From NCBI GenBank assembly GCA_022818135.1, contig JAFMSR010000019.1, positions 35,712,375-35,776,374 of the forward strand: a DNA stretch of 64,000 bases. The letters are read 5' to 3'. This stretch comes from Saxidomus purpurata. Lineage: Eukaryota > Mollusca > Bivalvia > Venerida > Veneridae. The translations under genes were made by a program, and so were the position numbers. Positions 35,990 to 47,811 of the stretch are shown here, in pieces. Each line of letters starts with the position of its first letter. Within the stretch, counting starts at the first letter, position 1. The notes under the pieces are model-generated. The model was not told where the DNA came from and made no database searches. It saw nothing but the letters and a program-made list of their open reading frames with translations.

Positions 35990-36820
35990 TAACAGTATAG
36001 ATGCCACAATTCAGGTCGTGGATGTGTAATGTGTACTTCCTGTTTAAAGACATGTGAAATACTTTGGATATTATACTTCTACCTATTTTTTTCCTTTTAC
36101 TTATTTTTTAGTTATCAAATTAATTAACATGAAAAATTATTCCATTTTCAAGATTTGAAAAACTATATCTAAACTATCCTTAATCTTATCAAGCTGTACA
36201 GTTACTTGAAAATATAAAAATTGATCGTGCTCATTTTTGAAAGTTCAATATCTCAAAAAGTAGACAGTAAAACATTTTCAATATTTCTTATATTTCAGTT
36301 CACTACTTATAAAAGTTTTATAATCAATAGTGATGCCCCTACGCCAAATCCATTTGCTACAGTCGTGTATATGTATATGTCTCGGGGCAAAATTAGGGAA
36401 ATTGTCTACCCTAGCTTTTGGCGTGTTTTTTGTTACACGCGTTAAGCTTATGGAATTACAATTCATGTTTTGTAATTCTACATTGCTTGTTATAGTTTTT
36501 GGGACCTAGAACAAAAATAAATGTAAATAAATACTTGCAAACATACCTATTTTAATTTTTAGGGTACTTGTAAATATGGTCAGTATATTTTAGGTGGGGG
36601 TAGAGCAACAAAAAAACCAAAATTAATCTTTAATTAAACGGTGAAACGTCTTTTATTTTTGCACATTAGTCGGTTAACAGAGGTAGATTATAAAAATATT
36701 AAGTTTAATGTGTTTTGAAATAGTGCCATTAGACCACCATTGATAACTGTTTATTGAAAACAGGTTGACTTATTGAGTTCTTAGTTTATTTCATAAAGCC
36801 ATAACAAAAGACATTTTATC
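35990..36820. other. No feature seen
   Basis: Apparently low-copy AT-rich sequence between repeat blocks. Short open frames at 36221-36466 on both strands have no recognisable product. Confidence 0.35.
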
Positions 36821-37903
36821 AACTATATGTCACATTCGCTTACCAATCATCAACAAAATTAGTCAGAATGTTTATCCAAATGATTTCTAGGCCAAGGTAG
36901 AATTTTGGTCACTAAGGGCTAAAAACTAGGTCACACTGTCAAATCGTAGAAAACCCTTGTCAATACTTAAAAAAACGAATTCATTAAAATATGCTTAGAT
37001 GCTAACTAACTCGATCCAATCAAGGTAAAACACTGTCTATAGACCATATTTATTTACCAATCATCTACCAATGTTTGTGTTAATGAATTCTTGCTCAAGT
37101 AAGAAAGTAGACCAAATTGGATCAAAAACTAGGTCACACGAGCAATTCAAGTCATTTTAGAATCTGTGTCACTTTGGGCAAAGAGTACGTGACACGATCG
37201 AATCAGAGAAATTTTTTGTTATTACAATGTACGCCATATGTATTATTCAATCATCATATTTTGTCACAATGTTATCAATGATTTCTGGGTCGATTTCGAA
37301 TCTAGATTAGTGGGGATAGATACTAATAGTTCGTCCTGCTTTGCTCCCTACGCATTCAGAAAATTTGGAGGGAGTATTATGGCCTCTGACATGCATTATT
37401 CATACCCAAATTGACGAATTGGAGCCATGATAGAGTCATATGATATGAGACAGAAAAATATAAAATAAACGTCAAATTATATGTTTTGGAAAGCAATTCA
37501 TTATCTTCCTACTTTAAGAAATAGTTCGTTTCTAAAAATAGCATCTACAATTAGAAAACTGATTTCAACCTTCATTTGGAATTTTATTATTAGAGTTAAC
37601 AAAATCACTAGCCTTTCTCATCTCTATTGCCATTCGGTAAATTTTTAGTAATATGGCCACATTCAACTACCCCATATATTTTCTGAAATATTCAAGTGGA
37701 AACCCCATACTAGAATCAGCAGTTAGGGGTTGTAGTGATAGCAAAGTTACATTTCTTTAGATATATCAAGTAATCAAACGTGCAAATGATTATTAAGGGA
37801 AATAATGTTTTTACTTTAAGATATCTTAATTTATTTTCTTATTTAAGGTATAACACTCTCGCCGTGCCCATCACCCTTTGCATTTAAACAGATATAATGA
37901 TCA
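36820..37903 (+). repeat. Block B start: 145-165-bp class, then 280-bp class
   Basis: 36820-37310 repeats the 'ctaggtcacac' class. 37320-37890 aligns with 28220-28780 (shared 'gttcgtcctg', 'ccccatact..cagcagttaggggttgta' and 'cctttgcatttaaac'). The Penelope-like element begins where the alignment breaks. Confidence 0.75.
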
Positions 37904-39946
37904 TTGACCAGTATATTTCGTGATAGACGTGTCATTGATTCTGTGCCTAAGTATTTCCGAAACTCCGAAGTTCCTATTATCTGTTATAAATATAAAACAC
38001 CTGTTAGAAATGTTATATTCAATTACAATAAAATTGTTTCCGACCTAGATGTTCAAACAAATACCCCTTCTTACTGCGAATGTAAAAACTCGAAATTTTG
38101 CTATTCAGATGCCGGTCATGTCATCACTGGTAATTTTGATATTATTAAAGACAAGCGTATTCGTAATTTATTCTTTAAAGGACCAAAATACAGAATTCCT
38201 TCTACTATTGATTTTCATGCTTGTCGTGGTCATATTGCGGAATCCATCGAAACGTTTTGTGTTAAATGGTGTCGTCGTGAGAATGCTGATCTAAATGCAT
38301 TAACGTCTTGGAAACGAAGTATTTTTAATATTGTCGATTCTCGTATAAAATTTTACCAAACAAATGAACACCTACTTCCATCAAAACCCAAGTTTACTTT
38401 AAGACATCTGCAAAAGGAAATCCAAGAATTTCATTCTAAGTATGTCTTAGTTCCAGCAGACAAGGCGGCCAACAATATTATCATCATTTGACGCCTACAT
38501 TATATTAATGTTTTACAAAACGAACTAAATAGCACTAAAGCTTATATATTGAGTCCTTCCGTTGAACAAAATGTGGTCACTGATCACATCAGTGAAGTTT
38601 CTAATTTGAAAGTTCGTATAGATGATCAACATATTAAACTTCCTACTATGTACTGGATTCCTAAATTACATAAACAACCATATAAAGCTCGTTTCATCGC
38701 TAATTCAAGATCTTGTACCACTACAAATATTTCAAAACTATTAACATCTTGCCTAACTGCTATAAAAGCCCACGTGAAAAGATATTGTGATAATGTATAC
38801 GAACACTCTGGTAAACATTTATTTTGGTCGATCAAAAATTCTGGCGAAATCCTGCATAAGTTTATAGTTAATAATTACAAAGTAACTTCAGTCAGTACAT
38901 ACGATTTTTCTACTCTGTATACCACTTTACCACATAATTTGATAAATGACAAGCTAACTGCCCTAATTCAAAAGACTTTTGCCAGGGAGAATGTTACATT
39001 TCTCGCCTGCAATTTCGATAAAGCTTTTTTTACTAGCTGTATTGTTAAACATTATACTATGTGGACCTGTGACGAAGTTTGTAAAGCCCTTTCCTTTTTA
39101 CTGAACAACATTTATATAAGGTTTGGGAATGCAGTTTTCAGACAAGTAATTGGTATTCCCATGGGAACAAATTGTGCACCCCTTGTCGCAGATTTGTTTT
39201 TATATTGTTATGAAAGAGACTTTATGTTGAGTCTTTCTCCAGATACGCAGGCAGACATTATCACTGCTTTTAATAATACATCACGCTATCTGGATGATAT
39301 TCTTAATATGGATAACCCGTTTTTTGGTCAATTGGTGGACACTATTTATCCCCGGGAACTCCAGTTAATTAAAACTAACAATTTGGATACTGGTGCTTCA
39401 TTTTTAGATTTACATCTCTCTATTTATAACAACATTATACATACCAAAATTTATGATAAGAGGGATGATTTTAATTCTAGTATTGTAAATTTCCCCCATT
39501 TGGATGGGGATGTAACTCATGCTACATCTTATGGGGTATACATTTCTCAGTTAATTCGGTTTGCCAGAGCGTGTAGTCATGTTGAGGATTTCAATGAACG
39601 TAATCAATATATTACAAATAAACTTCTTCAACAGGGCTACCGTTATTACAAATTGCGTAAATATTTTGCTAAATTTTACTATCGTAATTCTGATTTGGTT
39701 TTGAAATTCAATAGTAATCTAAAGACTCTTCTGCGAGAAGGTATTTCAAAACCCGATTTTTATGGGGATGTGGTTTACAAACTTCGTAAGATTTTGGGTC
39801 ATGGCAATTTTCCAACTGTATTTGCTAAAATTATAAAACGTTTTGTTAAAAGAGGTTACGACCCAACTGTTTTGAGACACACCGCATGTTTGGTGTTCAA
39901 CCCGTTTACAGTTGGACGCTATGCTTCCCTCTTTGATTGTGTCTGA
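37904..39946 (+). CDS. Penelope-like reverse transcriptase, probable selenoprotein
   Basis: One frame of 680 codons plus stop, open except for a TGA at codon 196. No ATG start because the 5' end is cut off; upstream TAA and TGA codons belong to the flank. Visible parts in order: a cysteine motif CEC at residues 58-60 (the CxC linker of N-terminal-endonuclease Penelope-like elements), VLVPADKAANN before the TGA, YWIPKLHK at 250-257, RT motif A with D334 (STYDFSTLY), GIPMGTNCAP at 417-426, catalytic YLDD at 462-465, and SFLDLHL near 500. The RT would copy the element RNA at the target site. As I recall this family, related proteins have cysteine where the TGA lies, and with the SECIS downstream I read the TGA as selenocysteine. 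The alternative is a single nonsense mutation in an otherwise undamaged gene. This copy lacks the endonuclease. Confidence 0.85.
38489..38491 (+). other. In-frame TGA, candidate selenocysteine codon
   Basis: Context is NNIIII-TGA-RLHYIN, within a conserved stretch. The frame is uninterrupted for 195 codons before and 484 after. It is about 1.5 kb upstream of the SECIS-like structure, an acceptable distance in eukaryotes. TGT/TGC to TGA is one change from Cys. Confidence 0.7.
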
Positions 39947-39957
39947 CGGAAGAGGGG

Positions 39958-40021
39958 GAGGACTCTGTGATGGGCAGTTTTTAAATCCCACTGGGACGAA
40001 ACTGTTTTGATTTCTGTCCTC
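39958..40021 (+). promoter_or_regulatory. SECIS element, Form II
   Basis: Helix I: GAGGAC (39958-39963) with GUCCUC (40016-40021). After an internal loop comes the quartet GUGAU (39967-39971) against UGAU (40008-40011). Helix II: GGGCAGUUU (39972-39980) with AAACUGUUU (39999-40007), including three G-U pairs. Then the unpaired AAA (39983-39985), 12 nt after the UGA, which is the canonical spacing. Mini-helix UCCC/GGGA (39986-39989 and 39993-39996) with loop ACU. This order is the Form II eukaryotic SECIS. It starts 11 nt after the RT stop codon. Identical structures are at 62832-62895 and, minus strand, 52583-52646. Confidence 0.85.
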
Positions 40022-40562
40022 TGGCCTGTTTCGTCGGGCCCTTAAGGGTGTTTCTCTTGGTGCTCTGCCTTCTGCAAAGGCATTGAGTACATACGTTTTT
40101 TGGTTCTCTAGGTTTGCCTTTTATATATTTATACACGAGCATGTTTTTGTTTTTTACATACCATGCCTTTTGTTTCCATTGCGTGTGTTAGAGATTCACC
40201 TAGCAGGGATTACTTTTATTTACACTGTCCTGTGACTTTGGAACATGGTGGGGGTAAGAGTGAGGTTGGGTGCGCACCATAAACCGGTTTAAGCTCCCCA
40301 GTGGTGTTTTTGCCACTGACCGTTCCAAGGCGGTGCCCCACTGTGTTCCTTTAATTGTTCGTTTTGTCCTCGTGTGTTTGCTTTGTTTGCTAGTGTGTGT
40401 TGGTAGTGTTTGTGTGTGTGTGTACATGATTGTGTGTGTGTGTGTGTGTGTTGTGTGTGTGTGTGTGTTGGTGGTGTGCACTTCTGGGTGCTGTGGGGCT
40501 CGTTTTGGGGAGGCTGCGTTTTTGGTACGTGGCATTCCCTGTTTGATATTATTTTTGTTTTT

Positions 40563-42155
40563 ACGTACAGCATGCTCATATCTTAACGTTTTTTTTTCTT
40601 TTGAAAACTCATACTTCACATCCATAGTGAGGAAATTGAGCTATCACAGCGTTACATGTCTTTTGTAGGTATATCACGTAAGTGTCATGACCACTGACAT
40701 ATAAACAACAATTTCTAAATTGTCTCTGATATCTAAATGGGAAATCCTTAATGTAGAATTGTAGCTATTGTTTGTACATATTTTCCATGTACATCAAGTG
40801 ACGAAACGTCAAATTATTTGATATGGAAATGTATGCGTTCACTTTCTGTTTTGATAATGATTTTTCTGCCTAATGAAAACATCCAATAGAATTTAACATT
40901 TCTTCTAGGTATGTAATGTTGTTATAACAGGCAAGAACAATTCCTTTGCTCATTGCAATTGTCATTCAATTTTTATGGCCATTTACTTCTATAAAACATG
41001 TTAATAGTTATCTGTTATATTTAAATGGAAGCCCCATACTTCGCCTCTATGCTAAGGATTTGGAGCGATGGTAGTTTCATACTTTTGAGATACATAAAGT
41101 ATCTAAACGTCAAATTCAAGCTAAGTTTTGCCTTTTAGACCACCCGATAGAACGCCCTCAAAATTAAAACCAAACTTTATATCGCATCAAAATAGCCAGT
41201 TTAAAAGTTTTAAAAAATCTGGATAGTATGATCTGTTCAGTTTCAAGACCACATCTTAATGATCCGAAAGTTGACCTTAAACTAAACTAATTTGTTGTGA
41301 GAAGTAATGATTTAATTATCGTCTTTGATAAAGATATCTGTGTTTGGTGACAGTATAATTTGACTACAGAAAACATACACGTTTTGAAAATAGAGATGTA
41401 CAAACCTGCACAGAAATTAATATAATTTTATTTATAATCATAATAAAAACTTCATTATTCACAATCAAAGTTTAAATGTATAGCTGTCATTGAGTCATTG
41501 TTCAGGTATATCAGATGACGAAACGTTACATTGTTAGTTTCTGTAAAGAGATATTTTTATTTTATGTTTTGATAGAGCTTTATTTGCCTGAATATAGTAG
41601 CATAAATAAGCAGACAGCATTTCTTTGAGGTATCTTAAATTTCTCAATGGCTCGCTTTGTTTATTCCTTTTATATTCAGAAAATTTAAATATTATAGCCA
41701 TTGACATATTTAACATGTTCAAATATTCTCAATTAAAACTCTGCACTTCACATCCATAGCATACACTGATAACTATGAAAAGGTAATATTTTATGGCATA
41801 AAAAGATTTAAAAGACGTCAAACTATATGATCTGGTCAGAATAATTCCATTGTCTGCTTCATTGTATTAGAAACTGTTCTGTGCCTGATAAAAGCATCAG
41901 CCTTGGGAAGACATTTTTCTCCATGGTTTGTCAATTTTGTTAATAGAGTTAACAAGTACTCGACTAGCTAATCCCCATTGCGATTCAGTAAGTTCTGGTT
42001 ATTACGGTCAATGACATTCACCCGCCAATTTATATATTTTCTGTAATATTGTAATAGAATCCCTATGAATTAATTCAGAAATTGTGAATTTAAGCGATGA
42101 AAGAGTCACATTTGCTCATATACAACAAGCAATGCTTTCACTTCCTGTTGTGATA
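40563..42155 (+). repeat. Block B, 280-bp class units
   Basis: Units begin near 40605, 40745, 41035, 41455 and 41745 with 'catacttcacatccatagtgagg'-type phrases. 41250-41780 aligns with 28860-29400. 40590-40700 continues the target sequence of the Penelope-like insertion. Confidence 0.75.
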
Positions 42156-42156
42156 C

Positions 42157-44485
42157 AAACAAAATGTTATGGCATTCTTGTCTCTTGTGGAATGAAGCAT
42201 TTTGTACACGAGCCAACACATGTTCGAGGACATATTTTAGATGTCGTTATAACAAGAGACAATAGTAACATACTATCAAGTATCGTTGTTACTGATCCAG
42301 GACTCTGCGATTATCTGGGGAATATGAAACAAGATCACTTTGCAGTAACGTTCATTGCCAATGTATCGAAACCACCACCAATAAGAAAGACTGTGACATA
42401 CAGGAAACTACGATCTATTGATATTGGTAGTTTCAAGCAGGACATAGTTTAAGCTGATTGGATTAATACGCAAAGTTCAAATGTTGTTGAGTTACTTGAA
42501 GCATACATGAATGGACTGACTAAAATAATGGATAAACATGCACCCATTCGTTCAAAGACTATCACACTCCACCCCAAGTCTCCTTGGTTCACTGATGACC
42601 TTCATTCATCTAAACATCTAAAACGAAAATTGAAACGTAAATGGCGGAAAACCAAACTGACTATTGATCATCAAATTTACAGAAATCAGTGTGCAGTGTA
42701 TAACATCATGCTGAATGAAGCTCGTAAAAACCATTACTTGGACAAGATTGAAGCTTCTGGTCGTAATACCAAAAGTTTATTTAAAATTACAAAACATTTA
42801 CTTGGTGGCAGCAATGATGGCCCTGTTCTTCCCTCTGGTTCTACTTCTATAGACACCGCAGAGAACTTTAGTGATTTTTTCACATCCAAAATTGAATACT
42901 TTTGAAATGAAATCAAGTTAAATCAGACTGAGACTACAACTGAAAATATAACTGAGATGCATACTGACTCTAAACTTGTCAACCTGCTACCAGCTACACA
43001 TGAAGAAGTAAGGAAAATTATTGAAAAGTCCCCAAACAAGTCGTGCGAACTTGATCCAGTACCAACATGGATTCTCGCTTTTAAAAGCGCTGTCATTAGA
43101 CCTCTTCTGAAGAAACCTGCTCTTGATCCAAACGTACTGAAGAACTACAGACCAGTCTCAAACCTTCAATTTTTATCAAAGATTTTAGAAAAGATTGTAG
43201 ATGTGCGTATTGAGAACCATCTTACAGAAAACAGTTTGCATGAGCCATACCAATCAGCTTATAGAAGTTTTCATTCCACTGAAACAGCGCTATTAAAGGT
43301 GCAAAATGACATCCTTCAGTCTCTAGACAATAATTGTGTTACTGTCCTTGTATTGCTTGACCTATCAGCAGCATTTGACACCATAGATCACAATACACTG
43401 CTAAGTCGTTTAGAAAATCACTATAAGATTTCTGGTAATGCTCTTGCTTGGATTTCTGCATACCTGAATGACAGATTTCAGACAGTGTGTGTTGAGAGTG
43501 AACTTTCAGAACCTGTACTTATGAAATATAGCGTTCCACAGGGATCTGTCTTAGGCCCAAAGTATTTTACTATGTACACAAAGCCAGTAGGCACTATTTG
43601 TCTAAGTCATGGACTATTACATCACTTTTACGCTGATGATTCATAGCTGTACATATCATTTAAACCTATAGACTGTGTCTTCAAAGTCTGAAGCATTACG
43701 TCGCATTGAATGTTGTCTGACTGAAATTATTGCCTGGATGAATTGCAACATGTTAAAACTAAACGCTGACAAGACGGAAGTAATGTTGTTCTCCTCAAAA
43801 CACAATCTCAAGCATGTTGATAATGTTTCTGTCATGGTTGGAGAATCCTCAATAAGCTCGTCGGACTCTATCAGAAATCTTGGTGCTTCCTTTACTCCAC
43901 ACATGGACATGGAAAAACATGTAAACATTGCCCGCAGATCAGCCTATTTCCAGCTGCGAAACATTGGTCGCATACGTAAATTTCTCACAACTGATGCTAC
44001 GAAGACTTTGGTCAATTCCTTAGTAACCTCGAAATTGGACTATTGTAACTCTCTTCTTGTTTGTATCTCAAAATCTACTTTGAGTAAACTTCAGCGAGTG
44101 CAAAATACTGCTGCACGAATCAACACAAAAACTTCACGCTATGACCATATAACAAAAGTGCTGAAGGAACTCCATTGGTCACCTGTGTGTCAACGGATTA
44201 ACTACAATCATAGTTTATACGTACAAAGCTCTTCATGATCAGTGCCCTCAGTACATTAAAGAGCTGTTGAATGTATACAGGCCAACTAGAGACCTTCGTT
44301 CCAGCAGTGCATTGACATTAGTGGTCCCACGGACCAGAACTGTTACATTTGGTAACCGGAGCTTTAGCCATGCTGCACCGAGCTTATGGAATGCTCTCCC
44401 TAGCTCAGTCCAAAGTGCTCAGTCTTTGAACATTTATAAGATACAGTTGAAAACCCATCTTTTTTCAAACTATTATGCAAACTGA
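42157..44485 (+). pseudogene. Endonuclease-RT polyprotein, CR1/L2-like, broken
   Basis: Endonuclease C-terminus (HEPTHVRGHILDVVITRD, and DHFAV with the catalytic His near 42340), then linker (PWFTDDLHSSKHLKRK). RT follows: [73 protein letters not shown] (motif A), [16 protein letters not shown] (catalytic), NCNMLKLNADKTEVMLF and LWNALPSSV near the end. Stops at 42450, 42903 and 43644, frameshifts near 43650 and 44240, and an apparent in-frame deletion of about 30 codons after PTWIL show that it is dead. Confidence 0.9.
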
Positions 44486-44770
44486 ACTTCAGGTTTATAC
44501 AAGTACATGACGTTTTTTTAATCAAGTACAGTTACTTCTTTACTTTTATCTCTCCTATATACAATTGGATTTTATGCTCCTTTTTTACATTTTCCGTGTG
44601 AGTTTTATCTTGATATACTGTTTCAGGCTGACTTTAACTAAAGCTAGTGTTTTATGGTTTGTTTTTTTAGAATGTAATATTTTTATCTATGCTAACTGTA
44701 TTTTTTTATTTTTTATTGTTAAGCACTTTATAAATCTTTATAATAGGAAAAGAGTGTTATATAAATTTGG

Positions 44771-44772
<2 letters not shown>

Positions 44773-44815
<43 letters not shown>
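44773..44815 (+). repeat. (AAT)n 3' tail microsatellite
   Basis: About 14 AAT/TAA units directly after the LINE 3' end. It is the tail of the retrotransposon rather than an independent microsatellite. Confidence 0.95.
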
Positions 44816-44816
<1 letters not shown>

Positions 44817-46480
44817 TCCATGTTGCTGATTATAGTATCCATTTGAAGATAGTATTGTCCCAAATAAGTTAACTTGATGAAAACAGTTAACTAAGTCTCG
44901 CCGTGCTTATCTCTCTTAGTATGAAAGACATAAGGTATTATGATTATTGACATTTGTCATACAGCACGTTCGTATTTTTCTCTACTATTTTTATTGAATC
45001 CCCATACTTCATATCCGTATTGAAGAATTTGGACTACCATATCGTTATATCACATCAAGTGATAACGCTTCAAATGATATGCCTGAATTTAATTTGCATG
45101 GTATTGTCTGTGTGTTCGTCAGTTTGTTCGCCCGCTTTATGTCTCGACTGAAATTTGTATGTGCATAGACTTATGATAAATAAACTACGAAGTAATTGTC
45201 CAAAACACAATGATTTATCATGTAGGGTTAAATACGCCTTTGCAAAAAAATGTAACTACATGCAATTGTTGCCAATATCACAAGGGTGTGTCATGAATCG
45301 CATCCAGGGAGCTACCTTTAATGCCAATGTCACATTTAGGGCTGACAATATGTAATTATGGGTTATGTTCTATTCTATGTGTTAGGGATGTAACTTCTTC
45401 ATACATATAATTGATGAAAAGTTTACACTAAAGCACCTTCATTTCTTCACTAATTCTAAACATATTTAAAGTGAATGTGTATGACCATACGATCTTGGAT
45501 AAGTTCAATTATGGGCTTGATCGGAATAGCTCTTTGAAGTGTTGGCCCTTGATTTAACAAATATTGCAATATCTAACTATGTTTACACTCAAGCGCCTTA
45601 ATTTCTTCACTTATCTTAATAAGTGTTGATGAAACTTGGCAGGGGTGTTCTTGCATGAAAACAAAAATAATATCAAACAGGGAATGCCACGTACCAAAAA
45701 CGCAGCCTCCCCAAAACGAACCCCACATCACCCAGAAGTGCACACCACCAACACACACACACGCGCGCACACGCACACACAAACGACACACACACACACA
45801 ATCATGTACACACACATATATACACTACCAACACACACTAGCATACAAAAGTTCTACCAAAATTCCGTTCAATCCAGAACTCTAATAACCATTGCAACGA
45901 GTAGGAAAAAATGTTAACAAATATTCTTGTTTGAAGCCACAAAGCCAATAGCTTAGGTATTTAACATCTAGCATTGCCTAGTAGACATCTACTAAGATTG
46001 GTCAAATTATGACTCCCGGGTCCAATTGACCACACCCAGGGATCACTTGATTTTACATTGGCTTATATAGGAAAATACTTTTTAAATCTCTGAAACCGCA
46101 AGGCTTAAGGCTTAAATGTTTGCATGTAACAGCATTTGCCTAGTGAACCTCTACCAAGCTTGTTCAAATAGTGTCCCCGAGGTCAGAGTTGACCACACGC
46201 AGGGTGTCACTGATTTTCATAAAGACTTAAATAGAAATAATTTATAAAGTCTTTTTCTCAGAAACCACAATGCCTAGAGCTAAGATATTTAGTATGTGTC
46301 TAGTAGACCTCTACCAAGTTTGTTCAACTCATGCGTCAGTCATCAAAATTGACCCTGTCTTGGGGCTCACTTGCTATAGGAAAAACTTTAACAATCTTCT
46401 TCTCTGAAATCATATGGCCTAGAGCTTAGATATTTGATATGTAGCATTGTCAAATGGACCTCTACAAAGTCAATGGTAAT
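44817..46480 (+). repeat. Block B continued, paralogue of 29540-32400
   Basis: 44817-44995 aligns with 29540-29703, 45000-45480 with 30912-31380, 45480-45655 with 31380-31700, and 45850-46470 with 31730-32340. The only large difference apart from the LINE is the 194-bp Penelope-like insert. Confidence 0.8.
45656..45849 (-). mobile_element. Penelope-like 3' end, 194 bp
   Basis: Reverse complement of the last part of the 37904-40562 element, including the AC/GT microsatellite. The paralogous empty site reads GTTCTTGGTACGAAGCTCTACC near 31704-31727 (shown in part), so the borders are good to a few bases. Repetitive TH-rich reading frames here are products of the AC repeat. Confidence 0.9.
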
Positions 46481-47640
46481 AATATATATTAAAATTTTCT
46501 GAATATCAAGAGGAATAAAATTGACATATGTATAGCATTTCAATAAGTGGCCACTGACATTTATAATTCACATCCATTACCACGATTTGGAGCCACGATA
46601 GAGTAATTTTATTTTAGATAGAAAAATTGCAAGAAAACGTCATTTTTTTCCGAAAGTAATACTTCCTCTATTTGTCATAAGAAAGATGTATATACCTGAT
46701 TATAGCTTCGATCATAAGAAGATAAATTTCCTCTATGGTTTGTAAAATTTATTAATAGGGTCCAAAAGCGTCACCTTACTCATCTCTATTGCCATTCACT
46801 AAAGTCTCAGTAATATAGCAAAAGGCAACTACACAATTTTATTTTTCTATCTTTGCAGAAATATCTTAATGGAATTCCCATACATTAAATCAGTAGTGAA
46901 GAATTGTAGCGATGGCACAGCCCATTTTCTCAAATACATCAATTGATAAAATATTAAATTATTTCTCATTTAAAAGAGTGTTTTCACCTCTTAATATAAT
47001 AAACATTTCTGTCATTTGTGCTTGCATCAATTATTGTTTCCCAATCTCATAACAGGTTACAACGACTCGTCATGGTCATCCTTCTTTGCATTTGAAAAAG
47101 GTTCTATGATCTATGATATAAGTACGGAATGCTGAAACCCCAAACTTCACATCCATAGAGAGGAATTGGAGCAATCAGAACATTTACTGTTTTGAGATAC
47201 ATCGTGTAAGTATTATGCCCACTGACATAAACAGCAATTCAAAACTCGATAAAACGTCAAATTATTTTATATGGAAAGTTATGCCTTCATTTTCTGCTCT
47301 AATGAATATTTCTCTATCTGATGAGAACATCCACTAGAAGACAGCGTTTCTTCAAGGTGTGTACTGTTGTTGATAGAGATAAAAAAAACGCTTTGCTCAT
47401 CGCCATAGGTATTCAAATGTCTATGGCCATTAACTTTTAATATAACGTGCTTAATATTAAAACCAAACATTCCATATCAAAAATTCTCTTAAATTGTAAA
47501 ACCGTCTCAATATTATGACCGACTCCGTTTAAAAACCACATTTTAATAATCCGAAGATTGACATTAGAAATAGACTTTACTGATTTGTAATGAGAACTAA
47601 TGCTTTAATATTTCTATTTTCTGACAGATTTACAAGTATA
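46480..47640 (+). repeat. Block C: third, more diverged copy of the 280-bp class
   Basis: Unit starts near 46570, 46880 and 47150. 47070-47220 gives a second empty site for the Penelope-like insertion (CTTTGCATTTGAAAAAGG...CTTCACATCCATAGAG). 47300-47570 resembles 41130-41280. Confidence 0.65.
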
Positions 47641-47802
47641 GTCATTAGCCAATGACAACGGTGGTCCTCAGACTTAGCCAGATATGACTATGAAATCATC
47701 TACAGACCAAGATGTAAAAATGCAGATGCTGATGACATATCTCGTTACAAGCATGAAAAAGCTACAGACGTAAAAGGACAGTATATCAGTGGCTAATAAC
47801 CC
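47641..47802 (+). pseudogene. Ty3/gypsy RNase H relic
   Basis: One frame reads QRWSSDLARYDYEIIYRP, then KNADADDISRY. This is the conserved end of the gypsy RNase H domain, where the usual text is an 'RW...L..YDF.I.YRPG..N..ADALSR' pattern. A TGA precedes it and nothing of integrase follows. A short dead fragment, just upstream of the Tx1-type element. Confidence 0.8.
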
Positions 47803-47811
47803 TGCAGAAAA

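Larger units (their letters stand above)
37904..40562 (+). mobile_element. Penelope-like retroelement (Naiad type), 5'-truncated
   Basis: Inserted into block B; paralogous empty sites are at about 28770-28810 and 47080-47150. It lacks the 5' part, where Naiad elements carry an N-terminal GIY-YIG endonuclease, and begins just upstream of the CxC region. It contains the RT frame (37904-39946), a SECIS-like structure (39958-40021) and a 3' UTR with a GT/TG microsatellite (about 40410-40480). It ends with GGCATTCCCTGTTTGATATT and a T-rich tail at about 40562. Four more copies of the 3' end are in the window (24281, 45656, 52056, 62620). Confidence 0.85.
42156..44816 (+). mobile_element. CR1/L2-like non-LTR retrotransposon, 5'-truncated and decayed
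   Basis: The paralogous empty site is near 29520-29545 (CACTTCCTGCTGTGAT...GCTGATTATAGTATCC). The element starts inside the endonuclease domain and ends with a hairpin-like AAGCACTTTATAAAT...GTGTTATATAAAT segment followed by (AAT)n at 44773-44815. That 3' end is shared by many invertebrate CR1/L2-type LINEs and their SINE partners. No obvious target duplication. Confidence 0.87.

Noticed and set aside
39944..39946. Terminal TGA of the RT frame as a second selenocysteine codon
   Set aside because: It lies only 11 nt before the SECIS, probably too close for recoding, and the next in-frame codon to stop is the SECIS's own UGA. The protein end before it looks like a normal family C-terminus.
39995..40035. 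GACGAAAC / GTTTCGTC inverted repeat suggesting a hammerhead ribozyme, as in other Penelope-like elements
   Set aside because: No CUGAUGA core is placed before the GGGACGAAAC stretch. The same bases are fully explained by the SECIS fold, and the N-terminal-endonuclease group is reported to lack canonical hammerheads.
40200..40668. Long frames on both strands rich in Thr-His or Val-Cys (also at 45573-45917, 51954-52406, 63072-63548)
   Set aside because: They are produced by AC/GT microsatellites, whose six frames are all open.
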